DNA of 64,000 nt from an uncultured Prevotella sp. (GTDB taxonomy: Bacteria > Bacteroidota > Bacteroidia > Bacteroidales > Bacteroidaceae), in contig CAJODK010000001.1 of the NCBI GenBank assembly GCA_905233245.1, positions 1 through 64,000 on the forward strand, written 5' to 3'. The notes under the pieces were generated by a model, which worked only from the letters and a program-made list of their open reading frames with translations, searched no databases and had not been told where the DNA came from. How positions within the stretch are numbered: position 1 is the first letter of the stretch; each line of letters starts with the position of its first letter. A program made the translations under genes and the position numbers. Of the stretch, positions 16,346-25,357 are shown one piece after another.

Positions 16346-16949
16346 AAAATTTTTCGAAAACGTCCCTTAATTTCTCTTTGTCTTTTATGATATTGCGCAA
16401 GGTGATCAGATTTTTCTCATTTTCCGAACCATGAATCCATAGTTTAATGTAGCCTGCATCGGAGTACTTCTGTTCCATGTGCTCCACAAAGCGCTTCCAT
16501 TGTTCTTTGTGTGACATCTCGGGATAGTGCTCCTTGCCAAACTGCACAGTGCGCTGGAAGACAGTATCAGGATTTAGGTCGCGGTCGGCCTCAGCCACAA
16601 TCTTGCCGTAAATGCTGCGAGGGGCACGTGACGAACTGGCTCTGTGGTCCTCCACCGCCTCTTTCATGATTTCTATCTGTTGTGGTGAGAACCACTTCTC
16701 GAGTCTCTTGTCAGCCTTCAGTATTTTGCCTGATGTGATATGATGAATGGCTCGCGGTCCTTTGAGTCCGAGGTCGTGATAGGCAGCTATGACATAGGCC
16801 ATGTCCACGTCGGCTCCCAGTGTCTCAGCAAGTTTTATTGATGCCTTGATAACGCGAGAGACATGCTCCATATTATGCGCAACATCGAACGCAGCGTATC
16901 TGGGTAATACATTGCGCTCGATGAACGTCATTATCTCAAGGTTGACCAT
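16332..16949 (-). CDS. HD domain protein (predicted phosphohydrolase)
   Basis: The 205-residue protein has the HD-domain metal ligands: H in DVAHNMEHVSRV, the HD pair in AAYHDLGL and a later D in VAEADRD. These are YfbR/YedJ-like metal-dependent phosphohydrolases; the substrate is unknown. Its start codon overlaps the dapA stop region by one base. Confidence 0.85.
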   Translation of the reverse strand: MVNLEIMTFIERNVLPRYAAFDVAHNMEHVSRVIKASIKLAETLGADVDMAYVIAAYHDLGLKGPRAIHHITSGKILKADKRLEKWFSPQQIEIMKEAVEDHRASSSRAPRSIYGKIVAEADRDLNPDTVFQRTVQFGKEHYPEMSHKEQWKRFVEHMEQKYSDAGYIKLWIHGSENEKNLITLRNIIKDKEKLRDVFEKFYADN

Positions 16950-17833
16950 TAGAGTTTTAACTCTTTAAGGACAGCTGATATTTTCTGTAGTGTTGTAAGT
17001 CGGGTAGGAACAAGTGGCAGACGGAGTACATTCTTCAGAAGTCCCATCTCGCTCATCAATGCCTTTACACCAGCGGGATTACCATCAACGAAGAGCAGGC
17101 TGTATAGTTCTGTGAATTTGTGGTGAATCTTCTGTGCAGCAGCATATTCGCCTCTGAACTCCAGGCGTATCATGCGAGAGAATTCCTTTGGCAGAGCATT
17201 GCCGATAACAGAGATAACTCCCACAGCACCAGTGGCAATCATGTGGAACGTGATGGCATCATCGCCAGAAAGAACCTCAAAGTCTTTTGGTTTATTCTTG
17301 ATAATCTCATCCACCTGTTCGATGGAGCCGGAAGCCTCCTTGATGGCTACGATATTTTTGCAGTCATTAGCCAGACGGCATGTGGTTTCGGGTTTGAGAT
17401 TGATACCCGTGCGACCAGGCACATTATACAGTACTACAGGGAGCGTCGTGGCATTGGCGATAGCCTTGAAGTGCTGATAGAGGCCTTCCTGAGATGGCTT
17501 ATTATAATAAGGACACACGGAGAGCAAACCGTCAATACCGCTCATGTCATAGGTCTTGCACATCTCCACTACGGCAGCGGTGTTATTGCCGCCACATCCC
17601 ATGAGCAGAGGTACACGACCAGCGACCTGCTTGACGATAAACTGTTTTACCTTATAGTGCTCCTCACTGGACAGGCAAGGTGTCTCACCTGTAGTAGCCA
17701 GGATGCAGAGAAAGTCGGCATCATTGGATAATTGATATTCTATTACATTACCGAGGGTGTCGAAGTCAATGCTTCCATCCTCATTGAAGGGCGTTACGAG
17801 GGCTATGCCCAAACCACGAAATATATTCTGCAT
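16949..17833 (-). CDS. dapA: 4-hydroxy-tetrahydrodipicolinate synthase
   Basis: The 294-residue aldolase condenses pyruvate and aspartate semialdehyde, the first committed step to diaminopimelate and lysine. The Schiff-base Lys is in IVAIKEASG, the Tyr in VLYNVPGRTG and the Thr pair in LATTGETP. Normal length. It follows glmS by 9 nt, so two cell-wall precursor genes are read together. Confidence 0.97.
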   Translation of the reverse strand: MQNIFRGLGIALVTPFNEDGSIDFDTLGNVIEYQLSNDADFLCILATTGETPCLSSEEHYKVKQFIVKQVAGRVPLLMGCGGNNTAAVVEMCKTYDMSGIDGLLSVCPYYNKPSQEGLYQHFKAIANATTLPVVLYNVPGRTGINLKPETTCRLANDCKNIVAIKEASGSIEQVDEIIKNKPKDFEVLSGDDAITFHMIATGAVGVISVIGNALPKEFSRMIRLEFRGEYAAAQKIHHKFTELYSLLFVDGNPAGVKALMSEMGLLKNVLRLPLVPTRLTTLQKISAVLKELKL

Positions 17834-17842
17834 AATTATCTG

Positions 17843-19708
17843 TTATTCTACTGTTACTGATTTTGCCAGATTGCGTGGCTGATCTACGTTAAGTCCCTTT
17901 GCCACAGCCACATGATAGGAGAGCAACTGTAGAGGAATCACGCTGAGCAGTGGAGCAAGACAAGCGATGGTCTCAGGAACCTCTATGGTCTCTTCTACCA
18001 TATTCTTGACGTCCTCGTCACCCTCGGTCACAATAGCCATTATCCTGCCGTGGCGTGAGATGACCTCCTGCATGTTGGATATTATCTTGCGGTAGAGTTT
18101 GTGGTGCGTAGCGATAAAGACTACAGGCATCTCCTCATCCACGAGTGCGATAGGACCATGTTTCATCTCTGCGGCAGGATAGCCCTCAGCGTGTATATAG
18201 CTGATTTCTTTGAGTTTGAGGGCGCCTTCAAGTGCTACGGGATAGTTCCATCCACGTCCCAGATAGAGGAAGTTCTTGGCATAGGTAAACTTTGATGCCA
18301 TCTGTTTTATCTTGTCGTTCTGTGCAAGGACTTTCTTGATTTTATCAGGTATGGCAAGAAGTTCTTTGATGGTATTTTCGTACTCATCCTGTTCCACAGT
18401 ACCCTTTGCCATACCAAGAGCGAGGGCGAGCATTACCAATACGGTGACCTGACCAGTGAAAGCCTTGGTGGAGGCAACACCAATCTCAGGACCTACATGG
18501 ATATATGTGCCAGTGTCTGATTCGCGAGCTATGCTTGAACCTACACCATTCACGATGCCGAATATCATAGCACCGCGTTCTTTGGCTAATTGTATGGCTG
18601 CCAGAGTATCTGCTGTCTCACCAGACTGACTTATTGCCATCACGACGTCGTCATGGCCTATCACAGGGTCAGAATAGCGGAACTCTGAAGCATACGCTAC
18701 CTCTACAGGGATGCGACAGAAGTGCTCTATCATCTGTTTGCCTATCAGTCCTGCATGCCATGAAGTGCCACAAGATACTATCACAATGCGTTTTGCCTGC
18801 AATAGTTCGCGCCTGTGATTGGTGACAGCTGAGAGAATTACCTGTGGGTTGTGAGAGTAGGGGGCTTCCACAACACGACCGCGCATACAGTCCATCAGAA
18901 CGTTGGGTTGGTCGAATATCTCTTTGAGCATGAAATGCGGGAAACCATCGTGGTCGAGCATGGAGAGATCCACGTTTACCTCTTTTATCTCGGCATTGGT
19001 CTCTTCACCAGTCAACTTATAGACCTTCAGTTCCTTGCCTTTCTCCAACACTGCCATCTCTTCATCGTTGAGATAGACGATTTGGTTGGTATATTCAGCT
19101 ATAGGACTTGCATCAGAAGCCAGGAAAAATTCGAAATTATCCTTTACCACGCCAACAGCGAGGGGAGAAGATTTGCGGGCTGCCACTAGTACATTTGGGT
19201 TTCTTGCGTCTATCACAGCAATGGCATAAGCGCCAAACACCTGATTGAGAGCACCACGAACGGCTGTTGGCAAATCGACATCATTGGTCACCATAACATA
19301 CTCTATGAGTTGTACGAGTACCTCGGTGTCAGTCTCACTCTTGAAATCGTAGCCGCGCTGCTTGAGCTGATCACGCAGTGTGGCATAATTCTCTATTATA
19401 CCATTGTGCACCAGTGTAAGATTACCTGACTGGCTGACATGTGGATGAGCATTTACCTCACTTGGTACACCGTGCGTAGCCCATCGAGTGTGTGCTATAC
19501 CGATAGTGCCAGTGATATCTTTGGTTTGGGCGACATTCTCCAAATCAGAGACCTTACCCTTTGCCTTATATACATTCAGAGAACCATCCGTCTCCGAGAT
19601 GAGAGCACAGCCTGCAGAGTCATATCCACGATACTCCAGACGCTTTAGTCCCTTTATCAGTATGGGATAAGCCTGCTTAGTGCCTATGTATCCTACAATT
19701 CCACACAT
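17843..19708 (-). CDS. glmS: glutamine--fructose-6-phosphate aminotransferase (isomerizing)
   Basis: This 621-residue enzyme makes glucosamine 6-phosphate, the entry to peptidoglycan and amino-sugar synthesis. Cys2 of MCGIVGYIG is the glutaminase nucleophile; the two SIS domains show SCGTSWHAG and SQSGETADT, and the end DQPRNLAKSVTVE is typical. It starts 6 nt after the export protein gene. No glmS ribozyme is visible in the short gap. Confidence 0.98.
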   Translation of the reverse strand: MCGIVGYIGTKQAYPILIKGLKRLEYRGYDSAGCALISETDGSLNVYKAKGKVSDLENVAQTKDITGTIGIAHTRWATHGVPSEVNAHPHVSQSGNLTLVHNGIIENYATLRDQLKQRGYDFKSETDTEVLVQLIEYVMVTNDVDLPTAVRGALNQVFGAYAIAVIDARNPNVLVAARKSSPLAVGVVKDNFEFFLASDASPIAEYTNQIVYLNDEEMAVLEKGKELKVYKLTGEETNAEIKEVNVDLSMLDHDGFPHFMLKEIFDQPNVLMDCMRGRVVEAPYSHNPQVILSAVTNHRRELLQAKRIVIVSCGTSWHAGLIGKQMIEHFCRIPVEVAYASEFRYSDPVIGHDDVVMAISQSGETADTLAAIQLAKERGAMIFGIVNGVGSSIARESDTGTYIHVGPEIGVASTKAFTGQVTVLVMLALALGMAKGTVEQDEYENTIKELLAIPDKIKKVLAQNDKIKQMASKFTYAKNFLYLGRGWNYPVALEGALKLKEISYIHAEGYPAAEMKHGPIALVDEEMPVVFIATHHKLYRKIISNMQEVISRHGRIMAIVTEGDEDVKNMVEETIEVPETIACLAPLLSVIPLQLLSYHVAVAKGLNVDQPRNLAKSVTVE

Positions 19709-19714
19709 AATCTT

Positions 19715-20503
19715 TTACCATTTAGTTATTGCTATCACCATCGCGGCGAGTGATACCGTAGCACTCACAATCTGTGTCCAGAACAGGTTAGCATTCAAGT
19801 CTGCACTTCTGGCCTGAATCTTGTGAGGCTCCACGTATATGATGTCATTCTGTTCAAGGAAGTAGTACGGTGAGTTGAGTATGTTGGCGTCATTGATATT
19901 GAAACGCGCAGTTATTTTCTCACCCTTTTCGTTCTCACGAATCAGCAATATGTTGGGGCGCTTGCCGTAAATATTCAGGTCGCCGCATCGAGCGATACAC
20001 TCGATGATGCTCATGCGCTCATTATCTACCGTGATAACGTTTGTTCCAATAGCACCGATTACCGTCACTTTGAAGTTGGAGATACGCACCTTGACAACAG
20101 GTTTCTCGTTCTCAGTGAAGTATGGCTGGATTTGTTCTGTCAGGTAGTCCTCCAGTTCAGGACGCGTCTTACCCTGCACCTTTATCTTGCCCAGTACAGG
20201 GAAGTTTATCATGCCATCTTTGTCCACGATATATGTGTAGATGGAACCAGCTGTACCTGCGTACGAACCGCCGTTTACAGAAGTGGCGTTGAAGTTGAAA
20301 GGTGCAGCAGCCTCTGGAGTGACGGAGGTGACATTGATAGTCAACTCGTCATTGGGCTTAATCTTGATTTTGGGTCTCATTTCACCCTTTGCAAGATTTA
20401 CTGTGTCAATATTTTTGAAATATACGAGGTGTTTCGTCAAGGTGCATCCAGTAAACATAAATGCACATGCCAGAACTCCGAAAAAGAGAAGTATTTTTTT
20501 CAT
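19715..20503 (-). CDS. polysaccharide biosynthesis/export lipoprotein (Wza-like)
   Basis: The 262-residue protein has a lipoprotein signal (FMFTGC, Cys near 20), a Poly_export domain (KIKPNDELTINV...FPVLGKIKVQGKT), SLBB-like repeats and a single C-terminal helix (about 240-258). It would form the outer-membrane exit pore for capsule or exopolysaccharide. It is first in an operon with glmS and has its own promoter. The WbaP/Wzc-like genes of the same pathway are at 29.6-33.6 kb. Confidence 0.9.
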   Translation of the reverse strand: MKKILLFFGVLACAFMFTGCTLTKHLVYFKNIDTVNLAKGEMRPKIKIKPNDELTINVTSVTPEAAAPFNFNATSVNGGSYAGTAGSIYTYIVDKDGMINFPVLGKIKVQGKTRPELEDYLTEQIQPYFTENEKPVVKVRISNFKVTVIGAIGTNVITVDNERMSIIECIARCGDLNIYGKRPNILLIRENEKGEKITARFNINDANILNSPYYFLEQNDIIYVEPHKIQARSADLNANLFWTQIVSATVSLAAMVIAITKW

Positions 20504-20532
20504 AATTCCAATCCTGTTTGTTTTTTACGATG

Positions 20533-20564
20533 CAAAGGTACTATATTTTTTTTTATTACACAAA
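20533..20564 (-). promoter_or_regulatory. promoter of the wza-glmS-dapA operon
   Basis: On the minus strand TTTG at 20564-20561 and TACCTTTG at 20540-20533 are separated by 20 nt, a perfect Bacteroidetes promoter. It lies about 30 nt before the start codon. Confidence 0.8.
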
Positions 20565-20587
20565 CAATTTTTATGCAAAACGAAGAA

Positions 20588-21478
20588 TTATCCCTTCTTA
20601 CGTTTCTGATACAGTTGCCATGAGTTTATTACATTGTGCCATATAGAGTAGAAACCACCTGCTGTGGCTGAGACAGGACTAAGGAATGTGTAACCCAGCC
20701 AAATAATGAAAATGGTGTTTTTCTGTCCCATAGCCTGACCAGCTTCTAAACGCATGCCATAGTGCTTGCCAACCCACCAACCGAAACTGAACTGAAAGAT
20801 GCAGGCTGCGAGTGTGGCAACGGCGACAGTGAGAATGATAGTGATGCTCTCATGGCTGTATACGAGAGCTCTGCACGTGATGGCTATTGCCAGAGCCAGT
20901 GCTACTGCCCACAGGTAGAATGCCAAATCCTTGACGGATAGTATCTTTGCGTGCACTTTTGGCAAGAAATACCTTACTCCCCAAGCCAGAAACAAAGGGA
21001 ACATGAGAAGCGGAAATACCTTCTGCAGGATGGTGAGGAAGGAATGTACAGGGAGGAAAATAGGTACTATGATGGCTACTGCCAGACTGATAAGTATGGT
21101 GTATGTGGTGGTGGCAGCAGAGTCACCTCCGAGTTTCTGAGTCACTACGGCACATGCTGTAGCCGTAGGACAGATTATAGCCAGCATAAAAGCTTCGGTG
21201 GCATGGTTAAAGGGTAGTACCGTACAGAGAACAAACAGTCCGCACTGTGTCAAGAGAAGCCAAAGATGCCAGCGGTGGGGACGCATGTCAGTGGGTTTCA
21301 CCTTGCAGAATGCTATGAAGAGCATCACGAAGAGCAGAAGTGGTTGCAGTACCTCGACAAAGTGGAGCACGCCCATCCTTGTCTCTGCTGACAAAGGAAC
21401 CTCCCTGCCCAGAAAATAGGCGAGGATGCCACAAATCATGCTTATAGGGAGTGTCCAGTTTTTAACGAACTTCAGCAT
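20588..21478 (-). CDS. bile acid:sodium symporter family (BASS) transporter
   Basis: Starting at the ATG at 21478 gives 296 residues with about nine membrane helices; an alternative ATG at 21505 adds nine residues of no membrane character. The pattern (FLGREVPLS, KVKPTDMRPHRWHLW, ICPTATACAVVTQKLGG) fits the BASS/SBF superfamily of sodium-coupled transporters. The substrate is unknown. It overlaps the 3' end of the kinase/RapZ gene. Confidence 0.8.
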   Translation of the reverse strand: MLKFVKNWTLPISMICGILAYFLGREVPLSAETRMGVLHFVEVLQPLLLFVMLFIAFCKVKPTDMRPHRWHLWLLLTQCGLFVLCTVLPFNHATEAFMLAIICPTATACAVVTQKLGGDSAATTTYTILISLAVAIIVPIFLPVHSFLTILQKVFPLLMFPLFLAWGVRYFLPKVHAKILSVKDLAFYLWAVALALAIAITCRALVYSHESITIILTVAVATLAACIFQFSFGWWVGKHYGMRLEAGQAMGQKNTIFIIWLGYTFLSPVSATAGGFYSIWHNVINSWQLYQKRKKG

Positions 21479-23027
21479 TGAATTGTTGCTTGATATTCTG
21501 TTCACGATGTTCCAGGCGTACCTCTACTCCGAACTTCTTGTGAATATGTTCTGCAAGATGTTGTGCAGAATACACAGAGCGATGCTGGCCGCCAGTACAA
21601 CCGAAGGAGAACATCAGCGACGTGAAGCCACGCTGGATATATCTACTCACATGAGCATCGGCAAGTTTATAGACGGACTCGAGGAATGTGAGTATCTCAC
21701 CGTCATCTTCGAGGAAACGAATGACTGGTTCGTCGAGGCCGGTGAGTTGTTTGTATGGCTCATATCGTCCGGGGTTATGTGTGCTTCGACAATCGAAGAC
21801 GTAACCTCCACCGTTGCCTGAGTCATCAGCAGGGATACCCTTGTGGAAAGAGAAACTATACACCTTCACCACCAATGGTCCCTTGCCGTCATACTTAGAG
21901 AATGTGGCTTTACCATCGGAAGGGTTGGCATCGTATGGATTGATGTCTGTGGTCTTGTAACCATCCTTTCGCTGAGCAGGTTCTACGGGTTTTGGGGCAA
22001 ACTGTGGTAGCTCCGTCAGACGTTTCAGAACTCCCACCAGATAAGGGTAGGGGAAGTCATTGTCTTTGAGAAGTTGACGCAGATTCTCTATTGCTGGTGG
22101 TATGCTCTGTATGAAGTGCGCCTTACGTTCAAAATACCCTCTGAATCCGTATGCTCCCAGTACTTGCAGTGTACGGAACAGCACGAAGTATTGCAGACGG
22201 TCGCAGAAACGCTTAAATGGCGGAACCTCTGTATATAGACTCAGTGACTTGTAGTATTCTTCTATCAGTTCCTGTCGTAGGCTCTGACTATAGCGAGCCG
22301 AAGCCTGCCAAAGGAATGATGCCACGTCATAATAGTAAGGTCCCTTTCTGCCACCCTGAAAATCTATGAAATATGGATTTTCCTCGCCAGCTGCATTCTT
22401 TACCAACATTACATTGCGGGCTTGGAAGTCTCGATACAAAAAACAGTTGGTAGTGAGTGAATTAGAGTCTTGCGTTAAATCTTTAGCTAAGAGTTTGAAA
22501 CTGGCTTCCAACTTCAGTTCGTGGAAGTCCAGACCAGTAGCTTTCAGGAAACAGTATTTGAAGTAATTGAGGTCGAAGAGTACGTTCTCCTGATCAAATT
22601 CTGGCTGAGGATAACAGATGGAGAAATCCAGGCCGCGAGCACCACGCACTTGTATGTTTGGTAATTCGCGGATGGTCTTTTTCAGCAGTTCTTTCTCCTT
22701 CAGGGTATATCGTCCGCCAGCATCACGGCCACCCTTGATAGCCTCGAAGAGAGTGTGGTCTCCCAGGTCCTGCTGTATGTAGCATATCTCATCCTCCGAC
22801 TGTGCCAGCACTTTGGGTACAGGTAGTTTTCGCTTTGTGAAGTGGCGTGCTATGCAGAGAAAGGCATGATTTTCCTCTGACGATGTTCCTATGCAACCTA
22901 TCACAGTATGCCCCTTTTCGTCAGCCATACGGTAATACTCACGATTGCTGCCAGCTCCTGGTAGTTTCTCCATTCGGGCAGGCTCAACACCCTTCCATTG
23001 TGTGTATAGTTCTTTTAGTTTAAGCAT
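21462..23027 (-). CDS. aminoglycoside-phosphotransferase-like sugar kinase fused to a RapZ C-terminal domain
   Basis: Residues 1-330 are a phosphotransferase of the APH fold related to AmgK-type sugar kinases: FLYRDFQARNVML is the catalytic loop and FIDFQGGRKG the metal-binding DFG equivalent. Residues 365-521 match the RapZ C-terminal domain (VKVYSFSFHKGIP, FDCRSTHNPG, FSFGCTGGQHRSV). In E. coli that domain binds glucosamine 6-phosphate. The fusion, 521 residues in all, therefore suggests a kinase sensing or acting on amino sugars; that is inference. It overlaps the thioesterase gene by 8 nt. Confidence 0.88.
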   Translation of the reverse strand: MLKLKELYTQWKGVEPARMEKLPGAGSNREYYRMADEKGHTVIGCIGTSSEENHAFLCIARHFTKRKLPVPKVLAQSEDEICYIQQDLGDHTLFEAIKGGRDAGGRYTLKEKELLKKTIRELPNIQVRGARGLDFSICYPQPEFDQENVLFDLNYFKYCFLKATGLDFHELKLEASFKLLAKDLTQDSNSLTTNCFLYRDFQARNVMLVKNAAGEENPYFIDFQGGRKGPYYYDVASFLWQASARYSQSLRQELIEEYYKSLSLYTEVPPFKRFCDRLQYFVLFRTLQVLGAYGFRGYFERKAHFIQSIPPAIENLRQLLKDNDFPYPYLVGVLKRLTELPQFAPKPVEPAQRKDGYKTTDINPYDANPSDGKATFSKYDGKGPLVVKVYSFSFHKGIPADDSGNGGGYVFDCRSTHNPGRYEPYKQLTGLDEPVIRFLEDDGEILTFLESVYKLADAHVSRYIQRGFTSLMFSFGCTGGQHRSVYSAQHLAEHIHKKFGVEVRLEHREQNIKQQFNAEVR

Positions 23028-23418
23028 CCTTCAATCTTTCCATTAGATAGTCACTGTCGCCCAGTTTGCCGTTTATCAGGCACACCACTTCCACCTTGCC
23101 TTTCAGGCATAGTTTTTCGTCTGCTGCACGGTATATGTCTTGCAGGAAGACGTATCGCAGTCCTTCCTTCTGCAGGGTGGTACGCACGATAAACTCATCC
23201 ATGCCCTTCAGAGGGTATTTGTATCTGAGGTCTATACGGGATACCACGCAGTCTATGCCCTGGTCATGCAGTTCAGAGAAACTCAATTCTTTGCTTCTCA
23301 GAAACATGTGCCTGGCATGCTCCAGGTAGTGCTGGTAGTTGGCGTTGTTTACTATACCCTGAATGTCGCACTCGTAGTCGCGCACTCTGTCTTTATATTC
23401 GTGTATCATATTTACCAT
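23020..23418 (-). CDS. acyl-CoA thioesterase, hot-dog fold (YbgC/4HBT type)
   Basis: The 132-residue protein shows the 4HBT pattern RDYECDIQGIVNNANYQHYLEHAR with the catalytic Asp, followed by the expected strands. It would hydrolyse an acyl-CoA; the substrate is unknown. The gene overlaps both neighbours (7 and 8 nt). Confidence 0.88.
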   Translation of the reverse strand: MVNMIHEYKDRVRDYECDIQGIVNNANYQHYLEHARHMFLRSKELSFSELHDQGIDCVVSRIDLRYKYPLKGMDEFIVRTTLQKEGLRYVFLQDIYRAADEKLCLKGKVEVVCLINGKLGDSDYLMERLKDA

Positions 23419-23930
23419 CCAAATGCTTTGGCTGACGACAGCCAGAGGCCGTTGGCCTTTAGTACTTGTTCGATGACGTCACGAGCACATCCCTCGCCGC
23501 CGTTATATGGACTTACATAGGTTGAGATAGCCTTGATGTCTGTACATGCATCTTGGGGACAGCAGGTGCAGCCTGCCTTTTGCATTATCTCGTAGTCAGG
23601 GATATCGTCACCCATGTATATTACGTTTTCTGCAGCGAGGTCGTTATCCTTCAGGTACTGCTCGAATGTCGGTATCTTCGTGTTGCATGACATGAAGATG
23701 TCCTTCATGCCCAGTTTGCGATAGCGCTCCTCCACGCCTTTGTCCGTGCCACCGGAGATGATTGCCAGCTTCAGCCCCATCTTGATAGCCAACTGTATGG
23801 CGTAGCCATCCTTGATGTTGACGGTTCTCACGGGCAATCCGCTGGGACTCATCTGTATGGTACTCATTGACAATACACCATCTACGTCAAATATGATGGC
23901 TTTTATCAACTTTAGGTCATAATTTATCAT
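23412..23930 (-). CDS. HAD phosphatase, KdsC-like (3-deoxy-manno-octulosonate-8-phosphatase)
   Basis: At 172 residues this is a cap-less HAD enzyme with motif I IIFDVDGVL, AIISGG as motif II and YMGDDIPDYEIM as motif IV, all typical of KdsC, which releases Kdo from Kdo-8-phosphate for lipopolysaccharide. First gene of a four-gene run with its own promoter. The Kdo role follows from family similarity alone. Confidence 0.85.
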   Translation of the reverse strand: MINYDLKLIKAIIFDVDGVLSMSTIQMSPSGLPVRTVNIKDGYAIQLAIKMGLKLAIISGGTDKGVEERYRKLGMKDIFMSCNTKIPTFEQYLKDNDLAAENVIYMGDDIPDYEIMQKAGCTCCPQDACTDIKAISTYVSPYNGGEGCARDVIEQVLKANGLWLSSAKAFGW

Positions 23931-23947
23931 AGTGAGAAAATTTTATG

Positions 23948-23979
23948 CAAAAGTACTGATTTTTGTCAAGTTGTGCAAC
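23948..23979 (-). promoter_or_regulatory. promoter of the kdsC-like operon
   Basis: TACTTTTG on the minus strand at 23955-23948 with TTG 20 nt upstream (23978-23976) fits the Bacteroidetes consensus. It is divergent from the pgk promoter about 70 bp away. Confidence 0.65.
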
Positions 23980-24019
23980 GTTTTGATAAGAAAAGTGTAA
24001 GTTTTTAGGAAAAAAGTAG

Positions 24020-24027
24020 TACTTTTG
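24020..24027 (+). promoter_or_regulatory. pgk: -7 element of the pgk genes
   Basis: TACTTTTG followed by CA lies 29 nt before the first pgk ATG at 24057. The -33 position has a T-rich run rather than a clear TTTG. Confidence 0.6.
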
Positions 24028-24056
24028 CAGTGTCTTAAAATATAAAAGGTAAAAAG

Positions 24057-25325
24057 ATGAACATTCACGATTATGATTTTGAGGGAAAGAAAGCTATCGT
24101 TCGTGTAGATTTCAATGTTCCTTTGGATGAAAATGGTAAGATTACGGATACCACTCGTATCCGTGGTGCCATGCCTACTCTGAAGTATATTCTCGATAAC
24201 GGCGCTGCGCTGATTATCATGTCCCACATGGGTAAGCCAAAGGGACAGGTGCGTGCCCGTCTGTCGCTTTCGCAGATTAAGGATATTGTATCAGCTCGTC
24301 TGGGCCGTAATGTGCTCTTCTGCTCTGACTGTGCTCGTGCCGCAGCAGATGCTGAGGCTCTCCAGCCTGGTGAGGTTCTGCTATTGGAGAATCTCCGTTT
24401 CTATGCAGAGGAAGAGGGTAAGCCATCTGGTGATGCCAATCTGCCTAAGATGAAGAAGGGTACTCCTGAGTACGAGGCTGCCGAGAAAGACCTGAAGGAG
24501 CGTCAGAAGAAGTTGGCTAAGACCTTGGCGTCATACGCTGACTGCTACGTGAACGATGCCTTTGGTACTGCTCACCGTAAGCACGCTTCTACAGCCTTGA
24601 TAGCAGACTATTTTGATGCAGACCATAAGATGCTCGGCTTCCTGATGGAGAAGGAGGTGAGAGCCGTAGAGAAGATTCTGGGCGACATCAAGCATCCGTT
24701 CACTGCTATCATGGGTGGCTCCAAGGTTTCTACCAAGATTGGCATCATCGAGAACCTCATGGACAAGGTTGATAATCTCATCCTCTGTGGTGGTATGACC
24801 TTCACCTTCGCTAAGGCTATGGGTGGCAAGGTAGGCAATTCTCTCTGTGAGGATGAGCAACTCGACCTTGCTCTCTCTATTCTGGAGAAGGCTAAGCAGA
24901 AGGGTGTCAATCTCGTGCTGGGTACAGACTGTGTGGCTGGCGATGCTTTTGACAATAAGTGCAATACTGTCGTTTGTCCTGCTAACGACGTGCCTGATGG
25001 CTATATGGGTCTTGATGCAGGTCCTGAGAGCCAGAAGCAGTTTGCTGAGGCTATCCAGGGTGCCAAGACTATCCTGTGGAACGGCCCTGCTGGTGTTTTC
25101 GAGTTCAATAACTTCGCCAAGGGTTCTCGTGCCATCGCCAAGGCCATTGCCAAGGCTACCAAGCATGGTGCCTTCTCCCTCATCGGTGGTGGTGACTCCG
25201 TGGCTTGTATCAATAAGTTCGGTATGTCTGAGCAGGTGTCTTATATCTCTACTGGTGGTGGTGCTCTCCTCGAGGCTATCGAGGGTAAGACTCTGCCAGG
25301 TGTAGCTGCAGTACTTGGAGAATAA
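24057..25325 (+). CDS. pgk: phosphoglycerate kinase, copy 1
   Basis: The 422-residue glycolytic enzyme transfers phosphate from 1,3-bisphosphoglycerate to ADP. Family motifs are present: [20 protein letters not shown]-type [28 protein letters not shown] and the GGGDSV nucleotide loop. A close second copy follows 32 bp downstream. The insert [20 protein letters not shown] (about 127-146) is longer than in copy 2. Confidence 0.97.
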   Translation: MNIHDYDFEGKKAIVRVDFNVPLDENGKITDTTRIRGAMPTLKYILDNGAALIIMSHMGKPKGQVRARLSLSQIKDIVSARLGRNVLFCSDCARAAADAEALQPGEVLLLENLRFYAEEEGKPSGDANLPKMKKGTPEYEAAEKDLKERQKKLAKTLASYADCYVNDAFGTAHRKHASTALIADYFDADHKMLGFLMEKEVRAVEKILGDIKHPFTAIMGGSKVSTKIGIIENLMDKVDNLILCGGMTFTFAKAMGGKVGNSLCEDEQLDLALSILEKAKQKGVNLVLGTDCVAGDAFDNKCNTVVCPANDVPDGYMGLDAGPESQKQFAEAIQGAKTILWNGPAGVFEFNNFAKGSRAIAKAIAKATKHGAFSLIGGGDSVACINKFGMSEQVSYISTGGGALLEAIEGKTLPGVAAVLGE

Positions 25326-25357
25326 TAGTATAAAGTATAAAGTTTAAAGTTCAAAGT

